From: Adiantum capillus-veneris
Taxonomy: Eukaryota > Streptophyta > Polypodiopsida > Polypodiales > Pteridaceae
Direction of reading: 5' to 3'
Length of the DNA: 64,000 bases
Assembly (NCBI GenBank): GCA_014529385.2
Contig: CM043950.1
Span: 66,296,935-66,360,934, forward strand
Under the pieces are notes generated by a model, which worked only from the letters and a program-made list of their open reading frames with translations, was not told the DNA's origin and ran no database searches. Of the stretch, positions 1-11,466 are shown in pieces (within the stretch, counting starts at the first letter, position 1; each line of letters starts with the position of its first letter). A program made the position numbers and the translations under genes.

Positions 1-1048
1 AGAGAAAGATTTCCCTTGAAGCTTGAGTGATTTTATATGTAGAAATATTGATTATTTCTTGAAAGCATAATGATATGTATGCACTATTTAATCCCAAGAT
101 CACCAAAAGTCCTATTTGCACCAAGCCATGCATTTGCACAAATATTTTTTCCTACTTGTACAACACTATCACATCTATCTTTGCATTTAATCAAGGGATG
201 ATAACATTTGGCTCAATAATAACCGTGAATGTAAGGGGATATTAGACATTTCCAATTACTAGTAAGATTGATCCATTTAATTTTCATGATATGAGTCCAA
301 AGGCAAACCAAGAGCAAAATGCATATGAAAAAGCTATGAGTAGAGTGAAGAAAATGAAGCAACACACAGCAGATAAAACCAACAACTATTATGCATGAAG
401 GATATAAACCACATGAAATAAATAAAGGATGTACTCTAGCTTTGAACCTAGGAATGATAAGTGATCACCATGTTAACCAAGAGCAAATGAATCCATAGAG
501 AAGTAGCAATGATATATCAGTGAATCACAAAACCCTAAGAGAATCAATTAGTCTAGATTGTTGGGTAGCCCTAGCCATGGGTACCAATTTTTCTTTTATG
601 AACATATGGGAAAACCATTTAGTCTACTAGATGCCCATGTGAAAAACACCCGTGTGATTATCCATGTTTAAATACCATTTACTTATTATTTGTATACTAC
701 ACACACACACACACGTGTTTTTTTGTCAATCTTGTTGATGAAATTAACAAGAAAAAATGTCTGATGGCTCATTTTCAAAGGCGACCAAATTGCCATCGAC
801 CTGGCCCTCGGCAAAACTTCATCTGGGTCAAAACGAGAAAAATCCATGGAAAATGAGAGATACAAAAAGTGGAGCACCATGAGGCTTCGAGGGTTAGAAA
901 TAATCAAGGTAAGTTTTAAAGGCATCAAGAGTGATGTCCCTGCATCATAAGCAAAATGCAACGCTTGACCAAGCGACAATTTGAAGTAGGGAAACGGGTC
1001 AACATCAGTGCCTTAAAACATCAATGAGTTTCAGTGATGCCAAATGGC
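1..1048. other. Non-coding left edge, probable 3' tail of LINE-1
   Basis: No convincing coding sequence is seen. The stretch lies downstream (on the minus strand) of the LINE zinc finger at about 1195-1270, so part of it is probably LINE 3' sequence. A short (AC)n tract lies at about 698-715. No poly(A) or target duplication that would fix the LINE end was recognised. Confidence 0.4.
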
Positions 1049-1049
1049 T

Positions 1050-3814
1050 CACAAAACACAAAATGTAACCCAATTAAAAAAATATTGTAAAATGAGAATG
1101 TGGAGACTAGAGCACCCTAAAAAGCCATAACCGTCTATAAAAAGTGTCGGAAGGAAAACGCATGCAAAGAGTAGCTGACACTTACTGAATGAAGGATCTG
1201 GACCAGCAACAACCCCACAATAAGTGTGGCATAGTCTCCTTAGCTTCATGGCATTTGAGACAATGAGAAGGTGCAATATTCCATGCATGCAATAACCTGC
1301 TAATAGATAGAGCTCCCACCAAGCAGCGGCCTAAGAAAATATGTTCCTTTAGAGGTAGATGACTCTATCAAATGTTAGACAATTTTGTTGCCACCACAAG
1401 GATGACTTGGAGAGTGACCAGAACTAATTACCATGATGCACAATTCATGCATTAGATTGAAAGAGGGCATAAACATTGCCACGGTTGAAATGGATTCATG
1501 TATGGTAGTGGCAAGATTCCAATCAAAAAAGTGGGAGTCCACATTCAAAGGAGAAGTGGGTGAGAGATCAGCAAGCATCCTTTGAATCTCCTACCAAAGA
1601 GGATAATAGTGGAGTCCTAACCAACAACAAGATGCCACATCAATGAATTCAAAAAACATGAACCTTGTCTCCACCACTTGAAGTACTTCGCGTATTCCTT
1701 TTTGAGAAAGAAAATATGCCTGGTGATGAGATCATTGGACCAAAGTTGAAGAGAATGTATTGCTCCATTGCAAACTCACCAATTGAAGGGACTTTCCTAG
1801 AAAGAATTATTGACCATGCCATGTCAAATGCGACGTGACAACCTTCCCCACTCAGAGAAGAAGTAAAGGGACATCCTAGAATGTGTCCTTCAAGCTTCCC
1901 AAAAATGATGTCTCAATATGTTGGATTCAAATTACCGAAGGATGGCGTGACAATATGTGCACACAAATGTGATACCATGAGTGCCCAAGGTTGTTGTTTC
2001 TCCTAGATTTTTGAGCCAAAACATGATTATGCAAATCCAAAATATTTTTTCCCCTACGGCACTTGGGAGAACACAACTTGTCCATAGATAAAAAGTGAAG
2101 ACCCTTTTTGTGAGATGAGGTGCGTCAAAAATGCTCCAAAATACTAGACATAAGGGATTGCAAGTGCAACTCAGACCTGGATAATAGAGGTAAGTAAAAC
2201 TACACATAATCCATGAGAATGCACTACACATTGTTGAGACGCACATGTAATGTCCAAGTGCACAATTTCCAATAATTTAACTTGGAATGTAGATATTGGA
2301 ATGCCCATTACAATTTCTACTTAGCCGATACATCCCAAGCTATCAAATAACCCAAATGGTGAACTATGATGTGTGGAGGAACAATCTTTCCTAGCCATAA
2401 TAGCTTGTGCCACTGATTATACTCATTCAGAGGTAATAACTGGGATTTACAAAAATTAACTCTAAGTCTTGTTGCCAATCCAAATAAGTGAAGAGTATGC
2501 ATCATCTGCTCCAAATCATCATAGTGGTTGTGATGCATAAATAAAGATTCATCTACATATACCTGATCGATGAAGTGTTGCCCATATGGTAATGTCAGGC
2601 CATGCAATCTACCAATGGAGGTCAAGGAATCCAAATGGTGAGTAGCAATTTCATAAAGCAAAGAACTAAAAGGACATCCTTGCCTTACCGAACATCCTAG
2701 AGGCCAAGAGTCTGTGAGAAATACATCCAATAAACTTGTAGAAGTGGTATGTGCATACAAGAAAAATACCACGCGAGATAGCTTAGGCCCATATCTCAGT
2801 GCATGGTATCTACCATGTAGTCCCAAAGAATAGTATCAAAGGCCTTTTCAATGTCAACATGCATTACTAAGACATCTTGTCAAGTGTATTGTGCATGTTC
2901 CATTCCAATGATGACATTCCCCAGGTTATCAATAGTTTGACGTCGTGGAAGAAGCCATATTAAGATTGATGTAAGCCTTCATGTAGAAATCATTTCAAGT
3001 CGGTTAACAAGCATTTTGGCCATCAATATATATATCAGATGCATGAGATTCATTGGTCACCAATCAGAGAATTCTTGACATTGTTCACGATTGGGTATTA
3101 ACTTGAGCAAGCCTTCTTTCCAAGAGGAGGGCATCTCCTACTACTCCTAGGTTGTGTTCATCATTATCAGCAGTGATAGCTTTAGATAATCCCAAAACAA
3201 CAAGAAAAATTCCACAGTAAGACCATCCCAATTGGGAGCTTTTCAACGGCCCAAATCAAGCAAGCTAACATACAATTCCATCTCAGTGAAAACAACTTCC
3301 AAGTCTTAATCTTGCTGCATAAAAAGAATGGGAATAACATGCGCTAGAAATAAGTGACATGTTGTGCAAGATTCTTGTGTGGGAGGGAAAGGAGCCTAAA
3401 AGATATTGCCATAATGAGAGTGCAGGGCTTGTGCCTGCTCCTGTAAGGAGGAGGTCCAATCCCCTTATGAAATTTTAATTCTCTAGCTAGCTTGAGACTG
3501 CATAGAATGATGTAAATGCTGAAAGGATTTTTTAGCAGCATAAACTTTCCTTAGTCTTTGTATGTAAAAGCCAATTGGCAAGCTCAAGTCTACCATTTGG
3601 CCAATTTTCTCTCATTGTTATATCGTAACATAGTGCGAGAAGAGAGTAACTCAGCCATTCGAGTCTCAATACGAGAGAGTAACTCAGTATTAATCTGTGA
3701 GACAAGTATGTTTTTCTTATTTAACTTGTTCTCTCAATTGTGACAAATAATACTTGCCATAATCTTGAATGATGCATTAAACACACAATAAAAAAGTGAA
3801 ACTAGGCTATCTCT
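1050..3814 (-). pseudogene. LINE-1 (minus strand), reverse transcriptase and zf-RVT half, decayed
   Basis: This is a non-LTR retrotransposon reverse transcriptase broken by many stops and frameshifts. Reading the minus strand rightmost first, I see a linker rich in E/L/R (about 3740-3580), then KAPNWDGLTVEFF (about 3240; compare the K-PG-DG motif of LINE RTs), VMHVDIEKAFDTILWDYM (about 2870-2820), VRQGCPFSSLLYEIA (about 2690), a YVDES block in the position of the YADD catalytic motif (about 2560), and near 1270-1195 HCLKCHEAKETMPHLLWGC, a typical zf-RVT zinc finger. The order endonuclease-RT-zf-RVT is that of plant L1-like LINEs. The matching endonuclease is at 54720-55570, on the other side of the 50.9 kb insertion A. 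Dead as coding DNA. Confidence 0.85.
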
Positions 3815-3841
3815 TGAAAACTGCACAAAAGTGGTGCATGT

Positions 3842-3894
<53 letters not shown>

Positions 3895-4080
3895 GGGGGA
3901 GGGGGAGACGGAGAGAACATAGATTGTGGGTGGAGCAACTCACAACAATGTGTGAAAGAGCCCAAGAAGAGCCCCTCATTCTAATATCTAGTAAAGAATA
4001 AGGTGTGTATAAGTGATGGATAGTCCGACATCTCTGGTGCATTCGGTTGGGGTAAGAGGCACATCACCTTTACCCCAACA
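3815..4080 (-). repeat. Element A, left (3') LTR with (CA)n tract
   Basis: On the plus strand this runs TGAAAA...CCCCAACA, so it has TG/CA ends. It aligns along its length with 54505-54719: the first 29 bases match at 21 positions without gaps, followed by GCATGTGCACAC, a CA microsatellite (about 3843-3892), and a shared tail ending in a TTTACCC(C/T)AACA terminus. Confidence 0.6.
3843..3892. repeat. (CA)n microsatellite inside LTR of A
   Basis: An uninterrupted CA dinucleotide run of about 50 bp, followed by a G-rich block. The paired LTR at 54532-54558 has a shorter CA tract in the same position, so the array has changed length since insertion. Overlapping open frames here (poly-CV, poly-TH) are artefacts. 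Confidence 0.95.
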
Positions 4081-4634
4081 AACACCCATTTAAATGAAAA
4101 TGTGACGATAAGTGGTACTACTATAGAACCTAGTAGTATGTACATGATGTATAGGGAGAAATCTCATCTCAACCTCAGCCCACTAGCTCTGTCAAAGTAA
4201 TGCATATTATTGCATAGGCTCTAGATGTATGCAAAATTGTACATCCCTCTTAGAATAGGCATGTATACCTTACATGTATCCTATAATGACCTACATTTCT
4301 ACATGATACATCATGCTAGTGTCAGTCGTCGCTCGACTGACAAGTCCAATTGCAAAATCTCCCACTGCATTTGCTATATTGGGTCTCAACCACTAAGAGG
4401 TTGTACATGAGATTCTTGAAGGTTGATGACAAATCTGTAATCTCTTCCATATTATCCATGAAAATTGCACCAACACCATGTGTAATGACCTATGTCAATC
4501 TATTCGCACTAGGTATCTCAACGCTCATTGTATCACCACCAAAACTAGTCGCATATGGATGTGTCAATCCTAACTCTAGGGTATTCATCACTCCCTCATT
4601 ATCCATAGGGATTGGGTCCATATGTCTTGACATC

Positions 4635-5390
4635 ACCATATCATCCTCTAGCATGAGCATGTTAAAAAACTCCATATTGGTCATCTTTGTGGTAGGAGGC
4701 ATCTCTATCCTAAGAGGATCTAGTTGTTATGTCTTGCTAGAGCATGGCCGCTCTGTAACTCTTTAGCAACAGACATGTCATGCATAGCATATTGGAGATA
4801 CGCAAAAGAGACTTGTCTCATCTCTCGTTGACATGCCTACATCACAATCAAGGCTATGCGGTCTCATTCCCCTGATCAAGGATCTTATAATCACGTGATC
4901 ACAGCTTTTTTTGTTAATAACTCTTGTGAACATGTTAATAACATGTTAACATCTTTTCATGTTCACAGAGATGCTGGTTTAGGGTGACTTGGGAACTAAC
5001 ATATATCCTAACATCAACATATCAACCTCTAAAAGGAGCATGTTAAAAAAACCCATATCGGTCATCTCTGTTGGTAGGAGGCATCTCTATCCTAAGGGGA
5101 TCCAACTGTTATGTCTTGCTAGAGCATGGCCGCTTTGTAACTCTTTAGCAAAAAACATGTCATGCATAGCATATTGGAGATCTGCAAAAGAGACTCATCG
5201 CATCTCTCATTGACATGCCTACATCACAATCGAGACTATGCAATCTCATTCCTCTTATCAAGGATCTTATAATCACGTGATCACAAAAGAAAAATTGTTA
5301 ATAACACTTGTGGTCATCTTAATAACATGTTAACATCTTTTCATGTTCACAGAGATGCTGGTTCAGGGTGACTTGGGAACGAACCAAAAC
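4635..5390. repeat. Tandem duplication, unit about 380 bp
   Basis: Unit 1 (about 4635-5000) and unit 2 (about 5030-5390) share long blocks in the same order: GCATGTTAAAAAA, a GGTAGGAGGCATCTCTATCC block, GCATGGCCGCT, TCATGCATAGCATATTGGAG, the palindromic AATCACGTGATCAC and a TTCATGTTCACAGAGATGCT end. Differences are mainly transitions, so the duplication is old. Confidence 0.85.
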
Positions 5391-5699
5391 CCCGTCGGGT
5401 TTTAGAGAAGCCCCCCTAACATCTGCGATTCCTAGCGGTCTCCATCGGGGTTGTCAGTAAGCCCAACAGGGTACATTATTCTATACATAGGGCTCCATTG
5501 GGCCCCTTGGGATATTGTTCGTGATCATCTTCTCACCCATAGGTACTGACATCTGTAGGTGTGGGTGTGAGTGGGGTTGTGTGTACTCGTGCGAGCAACT
5601 GCACACAGTCGTAGTGTGCGCTTAGATGTGGTCAGCCCGCTACACGAGGGGTATGTGCACGTGTAAGGCCATTCTTTGGAATCGTTCTTATCATGGGGC

Positions 5700-6085
5700 A
5701 CTTGGTCGGTAATGCGGCTGAGTAGTGTCCTATGATAAGTATGGCATATTGTAGTGGTACTAGTCGGTAACAAGGCAATAATAGTATCTTTATGACAATG
5801 TCGCCTTCCCTTCCCTTTATCAAATGTGGACAAATGATTGATAACGCGGCTAAGCTATGTCTTTATACACTTCCTATTCCCTTAGATTCAAGTGGCACCT
5901 TGTTAGTAACGCAGAAAAATGGTGTCGTTTGCTAGTGCATGTTGCAATTTTTGCATATTGCAGAATTTGGTCGGTAACGTGGTCAAAGAATGTTGTAAAT
6001 TTGTTTGGTTTGCCGGTTACATGGCTTGTATTTTTTTTATGTGCGTGATTAATGTGATACTTGGTCGATAATGCAGCCTGATTAT
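5700..6085. repeat. Diverged short repeat, consensus near TTGGTCGGTAACGCGGC
   Basis: Variants of the motif occur at about 5701, 5760, 5837, 5905, 5969, 6006 and 6060, 40 to 76 bp apart, with different sequence between. The shared core is (T/G)GTCGGTAA(C/T)G(C/T)GGC. It could be a decayed tandem array or a cluster of protein-binding sites. Confidence 0.55.
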
Positions 6086-6203
6086 TTCTTGGATCATAGT
6101 TTACTTCATAATATCTTCCTCTTCAATTTGATGAACCTCTAAGATTTATGACATATCATCTAATCTCTCTCTATCTCTATCTTCAAAAAAATAAAGATTC
6201 GCA

Positions 6204-6208
<5 letters not shown>

Positions 6209-6266
<58 letters not shown>
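6209..6266. repeat. (CT)n microsatellite
   Basis: An uninterrupted CT run of about 58 bp. Confidence 0.95.
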
Positions 6267-6267
<1 letters not shown>

Positions 6268-6444
6268 AAAATATAATTCAAATTAACAATCCCCAAAAAG
6301 CTACTCTTTGTTACTATATTTTCAAGATTTCAAAATGATATGTAGTGCAACTCTCTATATCTCGCTCTATGAATATAAAACAATTCCAAACATTACTTTT
6401 GTCTATCTTTAAAAATTTAGGAAACTACTCTAAATTCTTTATAA

Positions 6445-6450
<6 letters not shown>

Positions 6451-6502
<52 letters not shown>
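6451..6502. repeat. (CT)n microsatellite
   Basis: A second uninterrupted CT run of about 52 bp, 185 bp after the first. Confidence 0.95.
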
Positions 6503-6508
<6 letters not shown>

Positions 6509-6904
6509 AGCGTGAATGGATAGCAATGTGATGTTTTGCTTGATGTACAATTAATTATCTTGTTACTAATGTCTGACACCTTTGTTTTTGGTTTTATTTT
6601 GAAAGATATGGATGTGTATTAAGTGTGTAAGGTCCCTCCCTAAACCCTAGAGTCATTCAAGACATTTTTTCAGCCTAGAAGGTAATTTAGAAAAGGCAAG
6701 GCCGACAAAGAAGTCATGCGGACAACGAGATTTTACTCCAGAATGAAAATACAAGGATATTTCGGATAAGAAATTGCGTCATCTCTATATTTTTTCAAAA
6801 ACATTAAGATTATTTTTATACTTCTTCGTCAAAAGCCGCGTGGGAACTTATCTAGATCGAGAACTGGGAGAAAAAGATACTAACTTGATTGAAAGGTAAA
6901 GTTA

Positions 6905-7105
6905 AGAGATAAGAATTAAGAAGAAAATTGGGATCCAATAGGAATTAAGAAGAGAATTGGGGTCCAATAGCATTTGAGAAGAGAATTGGGGTACAAATGG
7001 AATTAAGAAGAGAATTGGGGTCCAATAGGAATTAAGAAGAGAAATGGGGTCCAATAGCAATTGAGAAGAGAATTGCGGTCGAATAGGAATTGAGAAAAGA
7101 ATACC
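6905..7105. repeat. 29-30 bp minisatellite in 5' LTR of B
   Basis: About seven tandem copies of a unit built from AATTAAGAAGAGAATTGGGG plus TCCAATAGG, just upstream of the TATA box, with the same array in the other LTR at 30845-31040. Placement directly upstream of the promoter suggests an enhancer-like array (inference). Confidence 0.85.
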
Positions 7106-7114
7106 CACCATTTT

Positions 7115-7123
7115 CTATATAAG
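7115..7123 (+). promoter_or_regulatory. TATA box of B 5' LTR
   Basis: CTATATAAG, followed by CACCCCCTCTCC, a pyrimidine-rich start region typical of plant Pol II initiation. The same sequence is kept in the other LTR. The start of transcription would be about 30 bp downstream, making the U3/R border near 7145. Confidence 0.6.
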
Positions 7124-7489
7124 CACCCCCTCTCCTTTGTAATTTTACACACACATATTGCTAAGCTACTTGCATACTTGCCATGCTCAATACTATGCTT
7201 AAGTAAATCAAGGTTTCCATCAAACCTTGCTCTTGCTCTCTCCCTCTCTTGAACGCCAAACCCTCAACTCTCTTCCTATCTTGAAGGCCAAACCCTTGAG
7301 GGTTTTGTGAAGAAGCTCCTCTCTCCTTCCTCTTCACCATAAATCCCTTTCCTTCTTCCTTGAACCTCACATCTCTTCAAGAAGGACTTCAACCCCACTT
7401 CCCTCTTGTTTAGAGGAGATAATCTTCATTTCTAGTAGGATTAATTAATCCATGTTTTTTAATACTAGGAAGGTTTATGTGCATCATTT

Positions 7490-8640
7490 TAGGTTTTAAG
7501 CTTTAATGGAAACCTTGCAATTAGGTCAAGTGATAAGAGTATCTATGCATCATAAAGTTAAGCTTCAAAGGTAGATTTACTCTCATAAGCTAAGCTTTAA
7601 TGGTAACTTTGCACTTAGGTGTAAGCTTTAGTGACTACCTTGTATTTTTAGGTTTTAAGCTTTAATGGAAACCTTGCAATTAGGGTCAAGTGATAAGAGT
7701 AGCTATGCATCATGAAGTTACGTTTCAAAGGTAGATTTGCACTTTTAAACTAAGCATTAATGGTAACTTTGCACTTGAGTGCCAGCTTCAGTGTGACTAC
7801 CTTGTATTTTCAGGTTTAAGCTTTAATAGAAACCTTGCAATTAGGGTCAAGTGATAAGAGTATCTATGCATCATAAAGTTGAGCTTCAAAGGTAGATTTA
7901 CTCTCGTAAGCTAGCTTTAATGGTAACTTTGCACTTAGGTGTAAGCTTTAGTGACTACCTTGTATTTTCAGGTTTTAAGTTTTAATGAAAACCTTGCAAT
8001 TGGGGTCAAGTGATAAGAGTATCTATGCATTATAAAGTTAAGTTTCAAAGGTAGATTTACTCGTAAGCTAAGGTTTAATGGTAACTTTACACTTAGGTGT
8101 AAGCTTTAGTGAATACCTTGCATTTTTAGGTTTAAGCTTTAATGAAAACCTCGCAATTAGGTTAAGTGATAAGAGTATCTATGCATCATAAAGTTAAGCT
8201 TCAAACGTAGATTTACTCTCGTAAGCTAAGCTTTAATAGTAACTTTGCACTTAGGTGTAAACTTTAGTGACTACCTTGTATTTTTTGGTTTTAAGCTTTA
8301 ATGGAAACCTTGCAATTAGTGTCAAGTGATAAGAGTATCTATGCATCATAAAGTTAAGCTTCAAAGGTAGATTTTCTCTCGTAAGCTAAGCTTTAATGGT
8401 AACTTTGCACTTAGGTGTAAGCTTTAGTGACTACCTTGCATTTTTAGATTTAAGCTTTAATGAAGACCTCGCAAATAGGTTAAATGCTAAGAGTATCTAT
8501 ACATCATTAAGCTAAGTTTCAAAGGTAGATTTGCACTCTTAAGCTAAGAATTAATGGTAACTTTGCACTTAGATGTAAGCTTTAGTGACTACCTTGTATT
8601 TTAGGTTTAAGCTTTAATGGAAAGCTCGAAAACTCATAAA
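7490..8640. repeat. Tandem array of about 159 bp units in 5' LTR of B
   Basis: Units start with AGGTTTAAGCTTTAATGG-like text at about 7491, 7651, 7810, 7969, 8128, 8286, 8446 and 8603. Each contains ACCTTGCAATTAGG, AAGTGATAAGAGTATC, GCTTCAAAGGTAGATTT and GGTAACTTTGCACTTAG. Unit divergence is modest. An AAGCTTTAATGG block occurs twice per unit, so the unit itself may come from a half-size repeat. Confidence 0.9.
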
Positions 8641-10454
8641 TTATAGGATGACCATCTAGCTTCCTAAAATGGAAAGCTAGGTACCATAATAAAAGAGTAG
8701 TTGTCTAAACTCGATAGAAGTAGTTCAATTTTTGGTATTGAAGAGTATTTTTAAAGTTTTCAATTTCAAGTTTGTTTGCAAATACTGGATGGGGGAGATA
8801 GGGGATAACTTCGCGAAATTATCTCCGTGTTGTTTGAACCGAAAACTCTACAAGCTTCCATGGAGATGCCCCATGGATGGCAAAGGATTGAAAAAACCTG
8901 GGAATTGACAAAACAGGGATTGAACTTAAAAAGTTTGCATTTTCGAAGAGACATTAACCATCAAATGCCTATGGCAAAAACTCGCTTGTATTTTCTAAAT
9001 AAACTTGGTTGGTAGATAATTAATGAAAGTAGGAATAAAGGTTGATAAATGAATGAACCTAGAAATTACCAAGTAGGAGTTAAAAAGGAATCTCGAGAGG
9101 TGATTGGGATAGCCCATTGCAAAACATAGAGTTTTGAAAATTGTCTGGAAATGACCGGGAACCAAGATGGATCTTCTTGGGGTCAATTTGATTGAAAGGC
9201 CGGCCCATTGAGAGGATTCTCTTGGGGAACTTGTCGGAAATTGGCCCTTTTCGGCTAGGACAGCGTAACCGGCAAGTTGTTATACGTAGGTCATTCATGC
9301 CCGATGGATAAGGGATGAATGGGTTTGTTTTATTTTTGCCCGGTCGGATGAAGTACCGGCGGTATCTTATTGGAAATCGGCCATAATCCGGGTATGTCCT
9401 GATGCCAATAGTTGGATGAGAAGGTTATACTTAGGGAGGATGATGTGATTTTAAATTAAGGAAATTTGTTCGACTTGGTTGCTTAAAAAGGAACTGGAAA
9501 GGCTAGGAATATAGGGGCTATCCTGTGCATCTGTCACCAAATGGTGGTATACCTCTCAAAATAAAATTCTTAGGAAGGAATGATTAAATTACTTGATGAG
9601 CCTTTCCCAAACACTTAATTTTGGGAAATATTGTGAAGGTGATGCCATTTTGATGGCTTGTAACCGATTATCTTGGCTTGAATGGGGAGGTAAGATGAAT
9701 TGGTTGAAACTAAATGTGTTGCATGATTAGTTAGAAAACTAGTTACAAACTAATTATAGCAGATAAAGGAAAGGAAATGAATTAAAAATTTCTAAATAAA
9801 GATCTGGTGGGAACAACCAGATGAATTTCCCTGAACGAGGGTATGCAACAAATTGCATGCTGCTTGTTGTTTGATGATGTCTTATAGACTACTGTCATCC
9901 TGATTTTGTAGTAGTTAAGTACTACCTCGGGAAGGGATTTTCATGAAATGGTTCGGTGGTGGGTGGGCGGATCCGGAGGGTCAGATGGCCGGATGCTGAT
10001 TTAAAAATTTGATGTTAAACGCTAGGACTACGTAGGATAAAAATGGGTAATCGGGGATGAGCGAGACCAGGTAGGATTGCAAGATTCCTCTTCTTAGGGG
10101 AAAGTGATAATTTCCGTGCCTGCTTGTCAGGAAAAAGGGGTTATCGCCATGAACCAAGGGAGAACAAGAAAGCAAGAGCAGATCCTCAAGTTAAAGATCA
10201 AGAGAATCAAGACTAAGGACCACGATTTTGGGTGCGGAAAGCTGTCAAGGACAGATTGATTATGAGAATCCGATAGAATCATTGAATGAAGGGATGTACC
10301 CCCTTGGGTTGGCATTCGAGATAAGCCGGAGTCCTGTCTGGGTGTCGGTCCCAAGTGGAAGGGATACCTGTAGATAGATCTACGTCATTCCCTGGGACGG
10401 TCTCGAGGACTGAGGGAGGTGAGTAGGGTCGAGTCTGGGTATGGCCCTCACAAG

Positions 10455-10467
10455 TGGTATCAGTGCG
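10455..10467 (+). promoter_or_regulatory. Primer binding site of element B
   Basis: TGGTATCAGTGCG begins 2 bp after the CA end of the left LTR. It resembles TGGTATCAGAGC, the complement of the 3' end of plant initiator-Met tRNA used by many copia and chromovirus elements, and marks the start of minus-strand DNA synthesis. Confidence 0.8.
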
Positions 10468-11040
10468 TAATTTTGAGTTTTGGACCCGGGAATTTATAAT
10501 TTTGGATTTAGAATTAATGCATGAGAGAAAAACAACTCAGTCTAGCACCCAAATTTCAATAATATTTTACAGAATGAAGACTTGATGTTCCAATAAATCA
10601 GTCAATAATTTTCAAGATGGCTTGGGATCTACCATAATAAATTCAATGGATTATGAATGAGAGGATGGAAACTGCAGCTCTCGAGCGAAGGCTCGCTATG
10701 TTGGAACATTTTAGGAAGCTCATAAATGAGAGATTTATGAAGGTTGGAATTTATCAAGATTGGAAGATTACATGGAATGGCAAGGATGGCATTTTTGTTT
10801 ACATCAATACAATGAAAATTGAGTACTTATTGATTGAATTGAAGAAGTCTTGTTGAGCGCAAGAGTTGCGGATTTTCCAAGTTTTCTATTGTTAGGACTT
10901 CATGAGAATTCAAGATTACTGTAAATCGTACCAAGATAATCTTTAGACAAAAGGATTTTTTTTATCAAGTGAAGAATTGGAATGCCAAATTGCAAGTCAT
11001 AAGAAAGAATCTTAAGAGTGCAAGTGATAACCAAGTGTTT
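10468..11040 (+). other. Leader and possible gag remnant of element B
   Basis: Sequence directly after the primer site. A 67-codon open frame (10653-10856) begins with MNERMETAALERRLAMLEHF, a charged helical stretch where gag would start, but it carries no diagnostic gag motif. After about 11040 the sequence turns AT-rich with several GAGCTTTT-like repeats, which may be the edge of the inserted transposase unit. Confidence 0.35.
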
Positions 11041-11466
11041 TTTTTAGGTCCGACCAAAAGGAGTGCGTTTTATTTGCGAGCTTTCAATTTTGAGCTTTTG
11101 CAATCAAACCCAATTTTGCGAGCTTTTTGATTTTAGATTTAGAGCCTTTTCTAACGACACAAAAAATTAATCCAAAACAAAGACATCAAAATATTATACA
11201 CGACCAAAAAGATCTATAATCTCACAAAAAATTAGCTTAAGATTTTGAGTCTCTTTTAACGATACACACCAAAAACATGTACAAGATTCCAAAAGCCCTA
11301 ATTTTGAGCTTGTACAATTGTCTAGATAGATACCACAAAGCATGCTTCTCTTACTAAAAGGAGAAATAAAGTCTCATATGTCTAGAAAAGCTACTCCACA
11401 TCTAATACAAAAGAGAAATTACTTCAATGCATACCTCTACAGGGCAATCTCTAGGATTTAAACTCA
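11041..11466. other. AT-rich stretch between B leader and transposase 3' end
   Basis: About 430 bp with no coding. It contains repeated GCGAGCTTT/TGAGCTT text and two TTTTAACGA-(T/C)ACAC-like phrases. It may include the end of a DNA transposon, but a matching inverted repeat was not found near 22.0-22.4 kb. Confidence 0.35.

Larger units (their letters stand above)
4081..6620. other. Non-coding internal segment of element A
   Basis: No protein homology is recognisable. It holds a tandem duplication (about 4635-5390), a G-rich stretch (5395-5660), a set of diverged short repeats (5700-6085) and two (CT)n tracts (6209-6266, 6451-6502). Confidence 0.5.
6626..10452 (+). repeat. Element B, 5' LTR (3827 bp)
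   Basis: Ends TG...CA. It aligns from end to end with 30560-34370 with scattered substitutions and small indels. Order inside: 29-30 bp minisatellite (6905-7105), TATA box (7115-7123), CT-rich leader, a tandem array of about 159 bp units (7490-8640), and about 1.8 kb of unique sequence. Short open frames inside are present in both copies but resemble no protein and are judged non-coding. Confidence 0.95.

Noticed and set aside
3734-4042. 102-codon minus frame with poly-CV
   Set aside because: Spans the LTR of A and its CA tract; no protein-like sequence outside the repeat.
7161-7370. 69-codon open frame on the minus strand, identical in both LTRs of B (also 31094-31303), as a possible LTR-encoded peptide
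   Set aside because: Conservation is explained by the LTR duplication, it is antisense to LTR transcription, and the composition mirrors the CT-rich leader.
7490-8640. CRISPR-like array, because of regular direct repeats
   Set aside because: Whole units are repeated with no unique spacers, inside a eukaryotic LTR.
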